Source: Bradyrhizobium valentinum (GTDB lineage Bacteria > Pseudomonadota > Alphaproteobacteria > Rhizobiales > Xanthobacteraceae). From it: a DNA stretch of 55,758 nucleotides. The DNA is taken from NCBI RefSeq assembly GCF_001440405.1, contig NZ_LLXX01000046.1:1-55758 (forward strand), read 5' to 3'. Positions 43,234-52,839 of the stretch are shown piece by piece (the stretch's first letter is position 1; every line of letters starts with the position of its first letter). The notes under the pieces are model-generated. The model had not been told where the DNA came from. It saw only the letters and a program-made list of their open reading frames with translations, and did no database searches. A program made the translations under genes and the position numbers.

Positions 43234-45815
43234 ATTTGCGCGAATTTCGCTCCCATGCTCATCGGCTGGCCGACTGGCTGCCCTGGGCCTGTCTGATTGC
43301 GCCCGGAATTGTCCTGAACAAGGACGGCAGTTTCCAGCGCACGGTGCGTTACCGCGGCCCTGATCTCGACAGCGCCACCGAAGCAGAACTGATGAGCGCG
43401 GCATCCCGCGTCAACAATGTCCTGAAAAGATTTGGCTCCGGCTGGGCGCTGTTCTTCGATGCCACCCGCATACCGGCCTCGGATTACCCGCGGTCGCAAT
43501 TTCCCGACGCGGTGTCGTGGCTGGTCGACGAGGAGCGGCGCGCGTCCTTTGAGGGAACGGTTGATACGGCATGGGGTGACCCCTCCCGTCACGGGAGCCA
43601 ACATTTTGAGAGCATCTCGCATCTCACGTTCATGTATCTGCCGCCGGTCGAGCAGGTCTCAAGGCTGGAGACCCTGTTTCTGGAAAATCCGGGCATTCAA
43701 ACGACCGGCTCGAACCCGCTGTCTCGCTTGTTTCGGAGACGGAACGCCGCTCACTCGCAGCATGTGGCCGACCACAATGCGCCAGGACGTGATGGCTCAA
43801 GCGGCGGTCAACCGCCGCAACGAACAGCGCGGCCGGGCGCTTACGAGGAGCATCTCCAGCGATTCGTTCAGGAGACCGATCGTGCCGTCGATTTGCTCTC
43901 GTCGGTTCTGCCGGAAATCGCCGCGCTCGACGACCAGGACACACTGACCTATCTGCACAGCTGTGTCTCGACGAAGCGACATCCCGTCAGCGTTCCCGGG
44001 ATTCCGGCCTATCTGGACGCATTCCTGAGCGATGAGCCGCTGACCGGCGGTCTCTCGCCAGCGATTGGCCGCAGCCACCTTCGCACGGTGACCGTTCTGG
44101 GCTTTCCGGCCGTTACGTTTCCGGGGGTACTCGACGATCTGAACCGGCTCGGCGTCGCCTATCGATGGGCCACGCGCTTCCTGCCGCTCGACCGGACGCA
44201 AGCCCAAGCAGCACTTTCCCGCTATCGGAGGCAATGGTTCGCCAAGCGCAAATCCCTGGGCGCCATCCTGAAGGAGGTGATGTTCAACGAGCAGGCGGCC
44301 TTGCTCGACACGGATGCGGATAACAAGGCGGTGGACGCGGATGCGGCGCTCCAGGAGCTCGGCGATGACCTCGTGGCGTTCGGCTACATCACAACATCAG
44401 TCACCGTTCACGACGAGGATTCCTACGCCGCCGACGAGAAGATTCGCGCGGTAGAACGGGCCATCAACAGCCGCGGCTTCACCACAATCCGGGAGAACGT
44501 CAACGCGGTGGAAGCCTGGCTCGGCAGCCTGCCGGGGCAGGCTTACGCCAACCTGCGTCAGCCGATCGTCCATACCCTCAACCTTGCCCATATGTGTCCT
44601 TTGTCTGCCGTTTGGGCAGGTGAGGCGCGCTGCGAACATCTGGATGGACCGCCGCTTCTCCTGGCCAAGACCAACGGCGCGACGCCGTTTCGCCTGACGC
44701 TGCATGTCGGCGATGTCGGCCACAGCCTGATCGTTGGCCCAACCGGCGCCGGCAAATCTGTCCTTTTGTCGGTACTTGCTCTTCAATTCCGCCGCTATCA
44801 AGGATCGCAGCTTGTGATCTTCGACAAGGGCCGTTCGGCCCGCGCGGCAACGCTAGCGCTCGGCGGTGCCTGGTATGAGTTGGGGGTGAAGGGCGGACTT
44901 GCGTTCCAGCCACTTCGGGATGTCGATGACGAGGGAGCGCGGCTCTGGGCGCTCGACTGGTTATGCGGTGTTCTTGCCCACGAACGGGTCCTCATCACGC
45001 CCGAGGTCAAGGAGACGATCTGGTCGGCCCTGAAGAGCCTTGGCTCGGCACCGGTCGCGGAACGCACCATGACCGGTCTTGTGGCCTTGTTGGCGCGCGA
45101 CGTGTTGCGCCAGGCGCTGACGCCCTACACCCTGGAAGGTCCTTACGGACGCTTTCTTGATGCCGACGCAGACAGGCTGTCCAGCGCCGATGTGCTGACG
45201 TTCGAGATGGAAGAATTGATGGCGCTGCCCGGACTGGTGGCGCCCGTGCTGACTTATCTATTCCATGCGCTTGAGGCGCGATTTGATGGCCGTCCGACGC
45301 TACTTGTCCTGGATGAGGCCTGGTTGTTCCTGGACGACCCGTTGTTCGCTGACCGTATCCGCGAATGGCTGAAGACGCTCCGCAAGAAGAACGTCGCCGT
45401 AGTATTCGCGACCCAGTCACTTAGTGACATTGCCGACAGCCAGATTGCGCCGGCGATCATTGAGTCCTGCCCAACCCGGATATTCCTGCCAAACCCCCGG
45501 GCGCTCGAGCCTACGCAGTCGGAGACCTACCGCCGTTTCGGTTTTAACGACACGCAAGTGCGCCTGATCGCGGAAGCCTTTCCGAAGCGGGATTATTACC
45601 TGCAATCGCGCGCGGGCAATCGCCTGTTCGAACTTGGGCTCGGTCCAATTGCGCTAGCCTTCGCGGCGGCTTCATCGCCCGAGGATCAGCGCCTGATTGA
45701 GGCGCTACTGGCCAAATTCGGCCCCGCCCAATTCGCCGAACGCTACCTCGCTGCCCGAGATCTTCAGTGGGCCGCCAATCTGATCAGCACCTTCGAGCAT
45801 GTCAGGGACGCGTGA
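43218..45815 (+). CDS. trbE: TrbE, VirB4-type ATPase
   Basis: The 865-aa protein is the large mating-channel ATPase. The N-terminal CagE/TrbE domain (LADWLPWACLIAPGIVLNKD) is followed by Walker A VGPTGAGKSVLLSVLALQFR, Walker B PTLLVLDEAWLFLDDPLFAD and the helicase-like FATQSLSDIADSQIAPAIIE motif. Full length. ATG at 43227 (MLNLREFRS) is an alternative start. Confidence 0.93.
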   Translation: MARMLNLREFRSHAHRLADWLPWACLIAPGIVLNKDGSFQRTVRYRGPDLDSATEAELMSAASRVNNVLKRFGSGWALFFDATRIPASDYPRSQFPDAVSWLVDEERRASFEGTVDTAWGDPSRHGSQHFESISHLTFMYLPPVEQVSRLETLFLENPGIQTTGSNPLSRLFRRRNAAHSQHVADHNAPGRDGSSGGQPPQRTARPGAYEEHLQRFVQETDRAVDLLSSVLPEIAALDDQDTLTYLHSCVSTKRHPVSVPGIPAYLDAFLSDEPLTGGLSPAIGRSHLRTVTVLGFPAVTFPGVLDDLNRLGVAYRWATRFLPLDRTQAQAALSRYRRQWFAKRKSLGAILKEVMFNEQAALLDTDADNKAVDADAALQELGDDLVAFGYITTSVTVHDEDSYAADEKIRAVERAINSRGFTTIRENVNAVEAWLGSLPGQAYANLRQPIVHTLNLAHMCPLSAVWAGEARCEHLDGPPLLLAKTNGATPFRLTLHVGDVGHSLIVGPTGAGKSVLLSVLALQFRRYQGSQLVIFDKGRSARAATLALGGAWYELGVKGGLAFQPLRDVDDEGARLWALDWLCGVLAHERVLITPEVKETIWSALKSLGSAPVAERTMTGLVALLARDVLRQALTPYTLEGPYGRFLDADADRLSSADVLTFEMEELMALPGLVAPVLTYLFHALEARFDGRPTLLVLDEAWLFLDDPLFADRIREWLKTLRKKNVAVVFATQSLSDIADSQIAPAIIESCPTRIFLPNPRALEPTQSETYRRFGFNDTQVRLIAEAFPKRDYYLQSRAGNRLFELGLGPIALAFAAASSPEDQRLIEALLAKFGPAQFAERYLAARDLQWAANLISTFEHVRDA

Positions 45816-45864
45816 TTCCTCGCGTTGCCTGCAAATCCTTATCCTCAAATCCGGAGTTCATTCG

Positions 45865-46620
45865 ATGCTGGAAAAGCCATTCGGCAAAACTGTTCCACGA
45901 AAAATACCGACCAGTGTCGTCGCAATCGGACTAGCGCTCGTTGTTGCGGTGAATGGGTCGCGACGACTCGGAGCCCAGATCGTGGTGTTCGATCCATCGA
46001 ACTACAGCCAGAATATTCTGACCGCCGCGCGGGCATTGGATCAGATCAACAATCAGATCAAGAGCCTCGAAAACGAGGCGCAGATGCTGATCAACGGGGC
46101 CAGGAACCTGACGAGCCTGCCAAGCAGCGTCGTTGGCCAACTCACCTCGAAGATCAACGAGATCAACAGCCTGATCGCCCAGGCCAAGGGCATCTCGTTC
46201 GACGTTCAGAAAACCCAAGGCGACTTTCAGCGGTTTTATCCTCGCCAATATACTGCTGCCGTGTCCTCAGACCGGATGGTGCAGGACGCGACAGCTCGCT
46301 GGGACAACACCTATCAGGCGCTGAAGCAAACGCTGGTGACCCAGGCGACGATTGCCTCAGCGCTCGACCAGGACGGGCAGACCCTCCGTATCCTGATGGC
46401 GAATTCTTCGGGCGCCGTCGGGTCCCTACAGGCCCAGCAGTCCGGTAACGAACTGCTGGCGCTTCAGGTTAAGCAGTCGCTGCAGGCCCAGGCGCTGGTC
46501 GCGACGCAGTCCCGGGCTGAGGCCTTGCGAGCGGTCGAGCAGCAGGCCTCCGCGGAGGCAGGGCGCGAGCGCTTTACCCGCTTCATCGGAGACGGCCGCG
46601 CTTACACCGGTCGACGCTAG
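45865..46620 (+). CDS. trbJ: TrbJ, VirB5-like periplasmic protein
   Basis: The 251-aa protein has an N-terminal signal sequence (TSVVAIGLALVVAVNGSRRL) and long coiled helices (VVFDPSNYSQNILTAARALD, QINNQIKSLENEAQMLINGA). GGAG lies upstream of the ATG at 45865. The frame is open from 45799, which would overlap trbE, but that start lacks the signal sequence at its N-terminus. Confidence 0.9.
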   Translation: MLEKPFGKTVPRKIPTSVVAIGLALVVAVNGSRRLGAQIVVFDPSNYSQNILTAARALDQINNQIKSLENEAQMLINGARNLTSLPSSVVGQLTSKINEINSLIAQAKGISFDVQKTQGDFQRFYPRQYTAAVSSDRMVQDATARWDNTYQALKQTLVTQATIASALDQDGQTLRILMANSSGAVGSLQAQQSGNELLALQVKQSLQAQALVATQSRAEALRAVEQQASAEAGRERFTRFIGDGRAYTGRR

Positions 46621-46631
46621 AGGAGGGGACC

Positions 46632-47813
46632 ATGGCTGATCTCGCGGTCATCGACCGTTTCACCGAAACATTCTCGCGCTACATCGATTCCGGCTTCGGA
46701 ATTCTCGGCGGCGACGTTGCGTTTCTGAGCTCAACGCTGGTTGTCATTGATTTGACACTTGCGGGCTTAGCGTGGAGCCTGCGCGCCGACGATCACATCC
46801 TGGTTACGCTTGCCAAGAAGGTGCTTTATGTCGGGGCATTCGCCTTCATCATTGGCAACTTCAAGTCGCTTGCCGGCATCGTCTTCAGCTCGTTCTCAAG
46901 CATCGGGTTGAAGGCAGGCGGCGGGTCGCTGAGCGCGGCGGATCTGATGCGGCCGGGCTTCGTGGCCTCGACAGGATTCACCGCAGCGCATCCGCTGCTG
47001 GAGGAAACCAGCCAGTTCTCCGGCTTCGACATACTTACCAATCTGCCCACGATTCTGATCCTGCTGTTTTGCTGGATCGTGATCGTGCTCGCGTTCTTTA
47101 TCCTCTTGGTCCAGCTGTTCGTCACCTTGATCGAGTTCAAATTGACGACGCTCGCGAGTTTCATCCTGGTGCCGTTTGCGCTCTGGGGCAAAACGTCTTT
47201 TCTTGCGGAAAAAACGCTCGGCAATGTCATCGCATCCGGGGTCAAGGTGATGGTGCTTGCAATCATCATCGGCATCGGATCGACCATCTTCGGCGAGCTT
47301 TCTACGACGCTGACCCGGCCGGTCGATATTGTTTCCGCCATGAGCCTGCTGCTTGCCGCGCTCTCCTTGTTCGGGCTCGGCATCTTTGGTCCAGGCATCG
47401 CGGCCGGTCTGGTGTCGGGCGCGCCCCAACTTGGTGCAGGTGCGGCCGCGGGCACGGTTGCGGGCGCTGCGGCGGTCGCGATTGGTGGCGGCGCGATGGC
47501 GCTTGGCGGATTGCGGATGGCGGCGGGTGGATCGGTCGGCGCGCTCCGTTCCGCTGCGTCGCTTGCTGGCACGTCGGCGAGTGGGGCTGGCTCGGCAGCA
47601 GACATGGCAGTCACTCGCCAGAGTTCTCAGCCTGCGAAATCGGGCGCGCTTGGCCGTCAGGACTCCGCTTCATCCAGCGGCAAACCATCAGGTCTGGCCG
47701 GCCAATTCCGTCGAGGGCAGCAAATCAAGGAGGCGGCGCAGATTGCCAGCCACTCCCTGAAGGAAGGCGACAAAGGTGGACACTCTTCCGGTCCCAAGCT
47801 GGGAGAGGACTGA
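46632..47813 (+). CDS. trbL: TrbL, VirB6-like polytopic membrane protein
   Basis: The 393-aa inner-membrane protein has six or more hydrophobic segments, among them VIVLAFFILLVQLFVTLIEF and GVKVMVLAIIIGIGSTIFGE, and a glycine/alanine-rich region plus a hydrophilic tail typical of TrbL. AGGAGGGG lies just before the ATG. trbF starts 4 nt after the stop. Confidence 0.9.
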   Translation: MADLAVIDRFTETFSRYIDSGFGILGGDVAFLSSTLVVIDLTLAGLAWSLRADDHILVTLAKKVLYVGAFAFIIGNFKSLAGIVFSSFSSIGLKAGGGSLSAADLMRPGFVASTGFTAAHPLLEETSQFSGFDILTNLPTILILLFCWIVIVLAFFILLVQLFVTLIEFKLTTLASFILVPFALWGKTSFLAEKTLGNVIASGVKVMVLAIIIGIGSTIFGELSTTLTRPVDIVSAMSLLLAALSLFGLGIFGPGIAAGLVSGAPQLGAGAAAGTVAGAAAVAIGGGAMALGGLRMAAGGSVGALRSAASLAGTSASGAGSAADMAVTRQSSQPAKSGALGRQDSASSSGKPSGLAGQFRRGQQIKEAAQIASHSLKEGDKGGHSSGPKLGED

Positions 47814-47817
47814 AGGT

Positions 47818-48522
47818 ATGGCGTCTCATCCCTTCCACCGCCCGTCGGTCCGCTATGGCAATTCGCCCGAGCCGGTCACGCCCTATCAGAAGGCGCAACA
47901 GGTCTGGGACGAACGGTTGGGCTCGGCCCGCGTTCAGGCCAGCAACTGGCGGCTAGCCGCTCTGGCCGCTACAGCACTTTCAACTGTGTTGGGTCTGACG
48001 CTCTCGACGGTGATCGGCCGGTCCAGCGTAGTGCCGTATGTGGTCGAAGTTGATCGCCTCGGCGAGGTGCGCGCGGTCGGTCCGGCATTTGAGACCTACC
48101 AGCCGTCCGACGCCCAGATCGCGCACTTCCTGGCGCGCTTCGTCGAAAACGTCCGCTCGCTATCGATTGACCCGATCATCGTGCGAACGAACTGGCTTCG
48201 GGCGTACGACTTTGTCACCGATCGCGGGGCGCAGGCTCTTAACGAGTATGCGCGCGAAGCCGACCCCTTCACCAAGATCGGCGCGAAAACCGCAACCGCC
48301 GACGTGATTTCGGTCGTCCGTGCATCCGGCGACAGTTTCGAGATTCGCTGGAAGGAGAATACCTACGAGAACGGCGCAGTCGCAAAGACCGAGCGCTTCA
48401 CCGGCCTCGTGACAGTCATCCTGAAACCTCCAACGAGCGCCGAGACGTTGCGGAAAAATCCGCTCGGTCTCTACGTTCATTCCCTCAACTGGTCGCGCGA
48501 CCTGATCGGAGACGCAAAATGA
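47818..48522 (+). CDS. trbF: TrbF, VirB8-like protein
   Basis: The 234-aa bitopic protein has a single helix (AATALSTVLGLTLSTVIG) and a periplasmic VirB8 domain with PYVVEVDRLGEVRAVG and ARFVENVRSLSIDPIIVRTN. The start at 47818 (MASHPFHRPSVRYGNSPEPV) fits the family; the longer frame overlaps trbL. Its stop overlaps the trbG start (ATGA). Confidence 0.92.
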   Translation: MASHPFHRPSVRYGNSPEPVTPYQKAQQVWDERLGSARVQASNWRLAALAATALSTVLGLTLSTVIGRSSVVPYVVEVDRLGEVRAVGPAFETYQPSDAQIAHFLARFVENVRSLSIDPIIVRTNWLRAYDFVTDRGAQALNEYAREADPFTKIGAKTATADVISVVRASGDSFEIRWKENTYENGAVAKTERFTGLVTVILKPPTSAETLRKNPLGLYVHSLNWSRDLIGDAK

Positions 48523-49544
48523 TGTCCTTTGCCATGAAGAGCCGCGCGTCGGTGAGCATCCTTTCCCTGGCGCTCGCACTTGGGGGCTGTGCCACGAAAT
48601 TGAATCTCGAGGCGCCGTACGACGAAATGACGTTTGAGAAGGCTCTTCCAGAGGCTGATCCGCCCAAGCCAGTCGAGGTTGTCGAGGTACCCAAGGTGTT
48701 GCCGCTGCCCGGTCAGCTCAAGCCATGGCCGACCAAAGGCGTCAAGGGAGAGAAGGTTCCGCCGGAGCAGGCGATAGCCACTGCCAACAAGGCCGCACGG
48801 ATCGAACCGACCCGGGCCGGTTACATCAATGCCATTCAAGTTTATCCTTGGACCGAAGGCGCGCTTTATCGGCTCTACACCAGCCCGGAGAAGGTTTCCA
48901 CCATCGTGCTGCAGCCAGCCGAGGAACTGATCGATGTCTCGACTGGCGACACAGTGCGGTGGGTCATCGCTGACACCATAAGCGGGCAGGCGGGCACACG
49001 GCGGGTTCATATCCTGGTCAAGCCGACGCTGCCGGATATTCAGACCAATCTCGTGGTCCTGACCGACCGGCGCACCTACCACCTCGAGCTCGTCTCCACC
49101 AAGCAAACCTACATGGCCTCGATTTCCTGGACCTATCCGACCGACAGTCTGGTCGCACTTCACAAGCAGAACCAGGCGGCGCAGGAGACCGAACAACGTG
49201 TCGCTGATCGCGGCGTGCGGCTGGACAGCTTGAACTTCCGCTATCGGATCGAGGGGGACGACCCGCCGTGGCGGCCGCTTCGCGCCTTCGACGATGGCCA
49301 TAAGGTCTTTATTCAGATGCCGTCGGGTCTGTCCCAAGGCGAGGCGCCGCCGCTGTTCATCGCCGGCGCCGATGGCCGACCTAACCTCGTCAATTATCGC
49401 GTGCGAGGCTCTTACTACATCGTCGACCGGATGTTCGGCGCCGCCGAGCTTCGCCTTGGCGAGAATCCCCAGCGCACGGTTCGGATAATCCGCACCGATG
49501 CGCGCCCGGTTTCTCAGATCTTCAGCATCGGAGGCGCATCGTGA
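48519..49544 (+). CDS. trbG: TrbG, VirB9-like outer-membrane-channel lipoprotein
   Basis: The 341-aa protein has a lipobox (LALALGGC, modified Cys at about residue 26) and the VirB9/TrbG beta-sandwich domains (AIQVYPWTEGALYRLYTSPE, TYHLELVSTKQTYMASISWT). It pairs with TrbF and TrbI to form the outer channel. The overlap GTGA with trbI indicates coupling. Confidence 0.92.
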   Translation: MMSFAMKSRASVSILSLALALGGCATKLNLEAPYDEMTFEKALPEADPPKPVEVVEVPKVLPLPGQLKPWPTKGVKGEKVPPEQAIATANKAARIEPTRAGYINAIQVYPWTEGALYRLYTSPEKVSTIVLQPAEELIDVSTGDTVRWVIADTISGQAGTRRVHILVKPTLPDIQTNLVVLTDRRTYHLELVSTKQTYMASISWTYPTDSLVALHKQNQAAQETEQRVADRGVRLDSLNFRYRIEGDDPPWRPLRAFDDGHKVFIQMPSGLSQGEAPPLFIAGADGRPNLVNYRVRGSYYIVDRMFGAAELRLGENPQRTVRIIRTDARPVSQIFSIGGAS

Positions 49545-50818
49545 TCGAGGATTCCGACAAGGTACCACCAGAACGGTTGGAATTGCGGGCACGGCCGCGG
49601 CCGATCCGCCGTCTCAACAAACGTACCCTCATGATCGGCTGCGCGGTCGCCACGTTGTTCATCGCGGGTGCGACGATCATTGCGCTCAGTCCGCCTCGGA
49701 TGTTCAAACCCACCGAACGAACCGAATTGTACAATACCGACCGCAAGCAGACGGCTGACGGGCTCACCAAGCTGCCCAAATCTTACCAGGACTTGCCGCC
49801 AAAACTTGGCCCACCATCGCCCGGCGATATCGGTCGCGCCTTCGCCGAGAGTGAGAAGAAACTAGGGGCAAGCCCATCCGAAACGCCGTTCCAGGCTAAC
49901 CCAGAGCAGGATGTTGAGCGGGCAGAGCGGATCCGTCAGGCTCGTATTGCGCAGCAGGCCAAAGAGTCGGGCCTGCTGTTTCGCCTGTCTGAAAAGCAGG
50001 ACCGGCGCAAGCAGCTGGTGGCTGCGGTCACAGCCATTGAGCAGCCTTCGGCATTTCGTCCGGTACCCGCGGATAACACTCCGACGACGGCTGATCTCCT
50101 TGCAAGGGCGCATGGCTTGAACGACAGGTCCAGCGAAATCATTCCATCGTCCCCGGCGCGCAAGCTCGCCTTCGTTAGTGCCAAAGCTGACAAGGAAACG
50201 ACCAACCCGCACCCCCTCGCAGCCGCACCGTCGCCCTACGCGCTTATGGCGGGATCGATCATTCCGGCGAGCCTGATCACTGGCTTAAATTCCGATCTGC
50301 CGGGATCGACGATCGCCCAGGTAACGGAAAACGTCTACGACACGGTGACCGGCGAGCATCTTCTCGTCCCGCAGGGAACAAGGCTTTTCGGTAAATACGA
50401 CAGTGTCGTTGCATTTGGCCAGAAGCGTGCGCTGGTGGTCTGGACGCGCCTGATCCTGCCGAATGGCAGTTCGATCGTGATTGAGAACCTTCCGGCGACC
50501 GATTTCGCCGGATACTCCGGCCTCGAGGATGAGGTCGATTTCCATACGTGGCAATTGCTCAAGGGGATTGGCCTCGCGACGCTTCTCGGCGTTGGGACCC
50601 AGCTCTCGCTTGGCAATGATGAAGGCGATCTGATCAAGGCGCTTCGCGAAAGCGTTCAGCAGACGACCAATAGGGCAGGTCAGCGACTTGTCGAGCGTGA
50701 ACTCGATGTCCAGCCGACCATCACGGTGCGGCCAGGCTGGCCGCTGCGTGTGATTGTTTCGAAGGATCTCGTGCTGAAGCCTTATCAAGACATGCAGACG
50801 GTGGCCAAGGCGAGATAA
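49541..50818 (+). CDS. trbI: TrbI, VirB10-like protein
   Basis: The 425-aa protein begins with GTG. It has an N-terminal helix (TLMIGCAVATLFIAGATIIA), a Pro-rich periplasmic stalk and the C-terminal VirB10 barrel (PYALMAGSIIPASLITGLNS, VPQGTRLFGKYDSVVAFGQK, DFAGYSGLEDEVDFHTWQL). Intact. Last of the classical trb genes. Confidence 0.92.
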   Translation: MIEDSDKVPPERLELRARPRPIRRLNKRTLMIGCAVATLFIAGATIIALSPPRMFKPTERTELYNTDRKQTADGLTKLPKSYQDLPPKLGPPSPGDIGRAFAESEKKLGASPSETPFQANPEQDVERAERIRQARIAQQAKESGLLFRLSEKQDRRKQLVAAVTAIEQPSAFRPVPADNTPTTADLLARAHGLNDRSSEIIPSSPARKLAFVSAKADKETTNPHPLAAAPSPYALMAGSIIPASLITGLNSDLPGSTIAQVTENVYDTVTGEHLLVPQGTRLFGKYDSVVAFGQKRALVVWTRLILPNGSSIVIENLPATDFAGYSGLEDEVDFHTWQLLKGIGLATLLGVGTQLSLGNDEGDLIKALRESVQQTTNRAGQRLVERELDVQPTITVRPGWPLRVIVSKDLVLKPYQDMQTVAKAR

Positions 50819-51135
50819 TGCCAATGAAACTTTCGAAACTGCCCGACCGCACGCCGGTCAAGCTCAGCACAACGTTATCGCCGAATCTGGCAGCGCGGCT
50901 TCGCGACTACGCAGATTTCTACGCCGAGACCTATGGCACCCGGGAAGAAGTGGCCGATCTCGTGCCGTTTATACTCGAGGCGTTTCTTGATGGAGATGTG
51001 GATTTCCGGCGTGCGAGCAGGGCAGGTGGCGCGAAGGATTCGTCCAATCCCACTTCTCGGAATCCTGAGAATCGGCGCACCCGAAATGGATCGGGGCAAA
51101 GTGGGGGAAATCTCGGCCAAGGAACCAGCACGTAA
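50818..51135 (+). CDS. DUF2274 family protein, distal gene of the trb operon
   Basis: The 105-aa protein (KLSKLPDRTPVKLSTTLSPN at the start and YAETYGTREEVADLVPFILE) is a DUF2274 member, which almost always follows trbI in alpha-proteobacterial trb operons. It begins within the trbI stop (TAATG). Its role is unknown; the short, hydrophilic, RHH-like front suggests a small accessory or regulatory protein. Confidence 0.8.
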   Translation: MPMKLSKLPDRTPVKLSTTLSPNLAARLRDYADFYAETYGTREEVADLVPFILEAFLDGDVDFRRASRAGGAKDSSNPTSRNPENRRTRNGSGQSGGNLGQGTST

Positions 51136-51215
51136 GTCAACTCTGGCCAGGAACGCGCATGCCTTTGTACATGGCAAAACAGCCATTTGCGACCAAGCGA
51201 GGAGCTGGAAGCTTT

Positions 51216-51638
51216 TCAGTCAGTAGTTTTGAGTGCGGTTTTCGTTTCGCTCCCTGTCTGGCTGGTGGCGTATTTCACCAGCCTGACGGAATCCTCAAGC
51301 CGTTGCAGAAACGTACTCAGATCCGCCGCGGTCGCTTCTTCCATACGGAGATTTTCGGCATTTACCGCCCTTTGAACTAGGGCATCAATCGACGTGGCGG
51401 CAGTGAGGAGATCAGGTGTGCTGCCCGTAGACATGATCATAGAAGAAGTTACTGTGCCGTCTGGACTAACTCTCGCGGTCAATGTTGCTCTAGTTAGCAC
51501 CGTTTGCTCGACGATCGGGATGGGGACTTCGACCACGAACGCGTAATTGCTGGTCCCGACAATACGATATCCAAATCGATAGGTATTGCTCGTAATCTCT
51601 GCGAATGGCTCTAGCGGGACCGTCTCAGGGCGATTCAT
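51216..51638 (-). CDS. Hypothetical protein divergent from the XRE regulator
   Basis: The 140-aa protein (MNRPETVPLEPFAEITSNTY) looks like a beta-rich N-terminal half followed by a helical C-terminus (TSIDALVQRAVNAENLRMEE, STFLQRLEDSVRLVKYATSQ). No membrane segment and no family recognised. It shares the palindromic operator region with the XRE gene and is probably repressed by it. Confidence 0.5.
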   Translation of the reverse strand: MNRPETVPLEPFAEITSNTYRFGYRIVGTSNYAFVVEVPIPIVEQTVLTRATLTARVSPDGTVTSSMIMSTGSTPDLLTAATSIDALVQRAVNAENLRMEEATAADLSTFLQRLEDSVRLVKYATSQTGSETKTALKTTD

Positions 51639-51662
51639 AGGGGGCTGCCTCTGCCATTACGT

Positions 51663-51699
51663 TTGTTGAGTATACTCAATTGATGGGTATGCTCAACAA
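51663..51699. promoter_or_regulatory. Operator region between the divergent gene and the XRE gene
   Basis: The perfect 14-bp palindrome TTGAGTATACTCAA (51666-51679) lies beside a degenerate copy ending GTATGCTCAACAA. Together they form a larger dyad with arms TTGTTGAGTATAC and GTATGCTCAACAA. The half-site TGAGTATA matches the operators at 38572-38660. Confidence 0.6.
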
Positions 51700-51704
51700 G
51701 AAGC

Positions 51705-51926
51705 ATGCCGTCTCTCATGGACGGGATGAGAGATATTGTTGCCAAGAACCTTCGACGGCTCCGGCATGAAAAGGGCTGGAGTCAGGAGGAACTCTCGTTT
51801 CGAGCAAAAGTGGATCGAAGTTATATCAGCCAGTTAGAGACCAGCGCTTACAGTGCTTCGGTCACGATGCTCGGCAAGCTTGCAAGAGCGCTGGGTGTGG
51901 ATGCTGGCGACCTACTGAAGCGATAA
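51705..51926 (+). CDS. XRE-family transcriptional regulator
   Basis: The 73-aa protein is a lone Cro/cI-type helix-turn-helix: RDIVAKNLRRLRHEKGWSQE, ELSFRAKVDRSYISQLETSA and MLGKLARALGVDAGDLLKR. Start at 51705 or the inner ATG at 51717 (MRDIVAKNL...). It sits behind palindromic operators and likely represses itself and the divergent gene. By context it resembles small ICE regulators such as QseC of ICEMlSymR7A, but direct homology is not claimed. Confidence 0.8.
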   Translation: MPSLMDGMRDIVAKNLRRLRHEKGWSQEELSFRAKVDRSYISQLETSAYSASVTMLGKLARALGVDAGDLLKR

Positions 51927-52150
51927 GTGAGCCCAGTGCGGTCGATCACCCGTTGCTGAACTCAGATATTGGGTGGTCATAAACAAAACGAACTCCGGCC
52001 ATCGTTGTAAACTTCTGCACGTCAGGAGCGCTTTTTGCGGCAAGTAGCTGCGGAGAATTAGTTCGACCCAGATCCGAGCCAAAATCTACTCGAACGCCCC
52101 TGGGTAGCAATGCCGAATTTGCACTGCCGCGTGGGCGACGTCCACGAGTA

Positions 52151-52200
52151 GATGACTCTTAATCATCGGGTCCCAGGTTCGAGCCCTGGTGCTCCCACCA
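52151..52200 (+). tRNA. tRNA-Lys(CTT) 3' half, probable att-site scar
   Basis: From 52151 the sequence is the 3' half of a tRNA-Lys: anticodon stem GATGA/TCATC with loop CTCTTAA (anticodon CTT), T arm CCAGG-TTCGAGC-CCTGG, acceptor TGCTCCC and ACCA. The 5' half (D arm and acceptor GGGAGCA) is missing; upstream sequence does not pair. ICEs that integrate into tRNA genes leave exactly this 3' core at one end. The rest of 51927-52341 holds no gene. Confidence 0.75.
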
Positions 52201-52341
52201 AACAAAAGTAACTGCGCCGTAGCGGTTTCCGTTGTTTTGGCCCTCGCAAGATCCATCGGCGCAATCCATTAGTTGAGTTTAGGAGACGTTCTGACGAACT
52301 CGAATCGCGAGGTCAGCGTTTCGCGGACATACTGCATCACA

Positions 52342-52839
52342 TCAAAAAGCGCGTCCCACTGAGCTGCGGCGTTTCCTGGACGGCGGATCGGAAAGCCGCG
52401 CCTTTATCGTACTGCTTCGCGGGTTTTCTGCGACACCGCCGAACAAGAGGACCATAGCCTCAAGAAGGCTGCTTCGGGCAACGCCGATGTAGTGCCATAG
52501 CGACCAGGTATTTCTGTCGTCGGAGAACGCGATAGAATTGTCCGATATGATTTTCGAAACGAAGGTATCGACGTTGTCCAGGTATACCTGGTGCTTGCCG
52601 TCTTCTTGGTGGAATAGAAATGCTGCCCGCCAAAGTGAAAAACCGGCACTAGCTAACAGTCCAGAGACGCGAAGGAAGACCGACGGCCCCAGGTGTTCCC
52701 GGTACTCGCGAACGAATTCCAAAAGCTGGATCAGCTCTGGTTGGATGCGGGAGCGTGCCCGGACCATCTGCTTGAAATGCTCGACTTGCTTTTCTGGATC
52801 TTTTTCTGCCATGGCCATTTCCTTATCCCCAGCGAGCAT
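52342..52839 (-). CDS. Hypothetical accessory protein (165 aa)
   Basis: The helical, charged protein has KDPEKQVEHFKQMVRARSRI near the front and WHYIGVARSSLLEAMVLLFG later, then a basic tail. The ATG at 52815 (MAMAEKDPEKQ) or at 52839 may be used. No family recognised. It lies between the tRNA scar and the recombinase fragment in an accessory patch. Confidence 0.45.
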   Translation of the reverse strand: MLAGDKEMAMAEKDPEKQVEHFKQMVRARSRIQPELIQLLEFVREYREHLGPSVFLRVSGLLASAGFSLWRAAFLFHQEDGKHQVYLDNVDTFVSKIISDNSIAFSDDRNTWSLWHYIGVARSSLLEAMVLLFGGVAENPRSSTIKARLSDPPSRKRRSSVGRAF

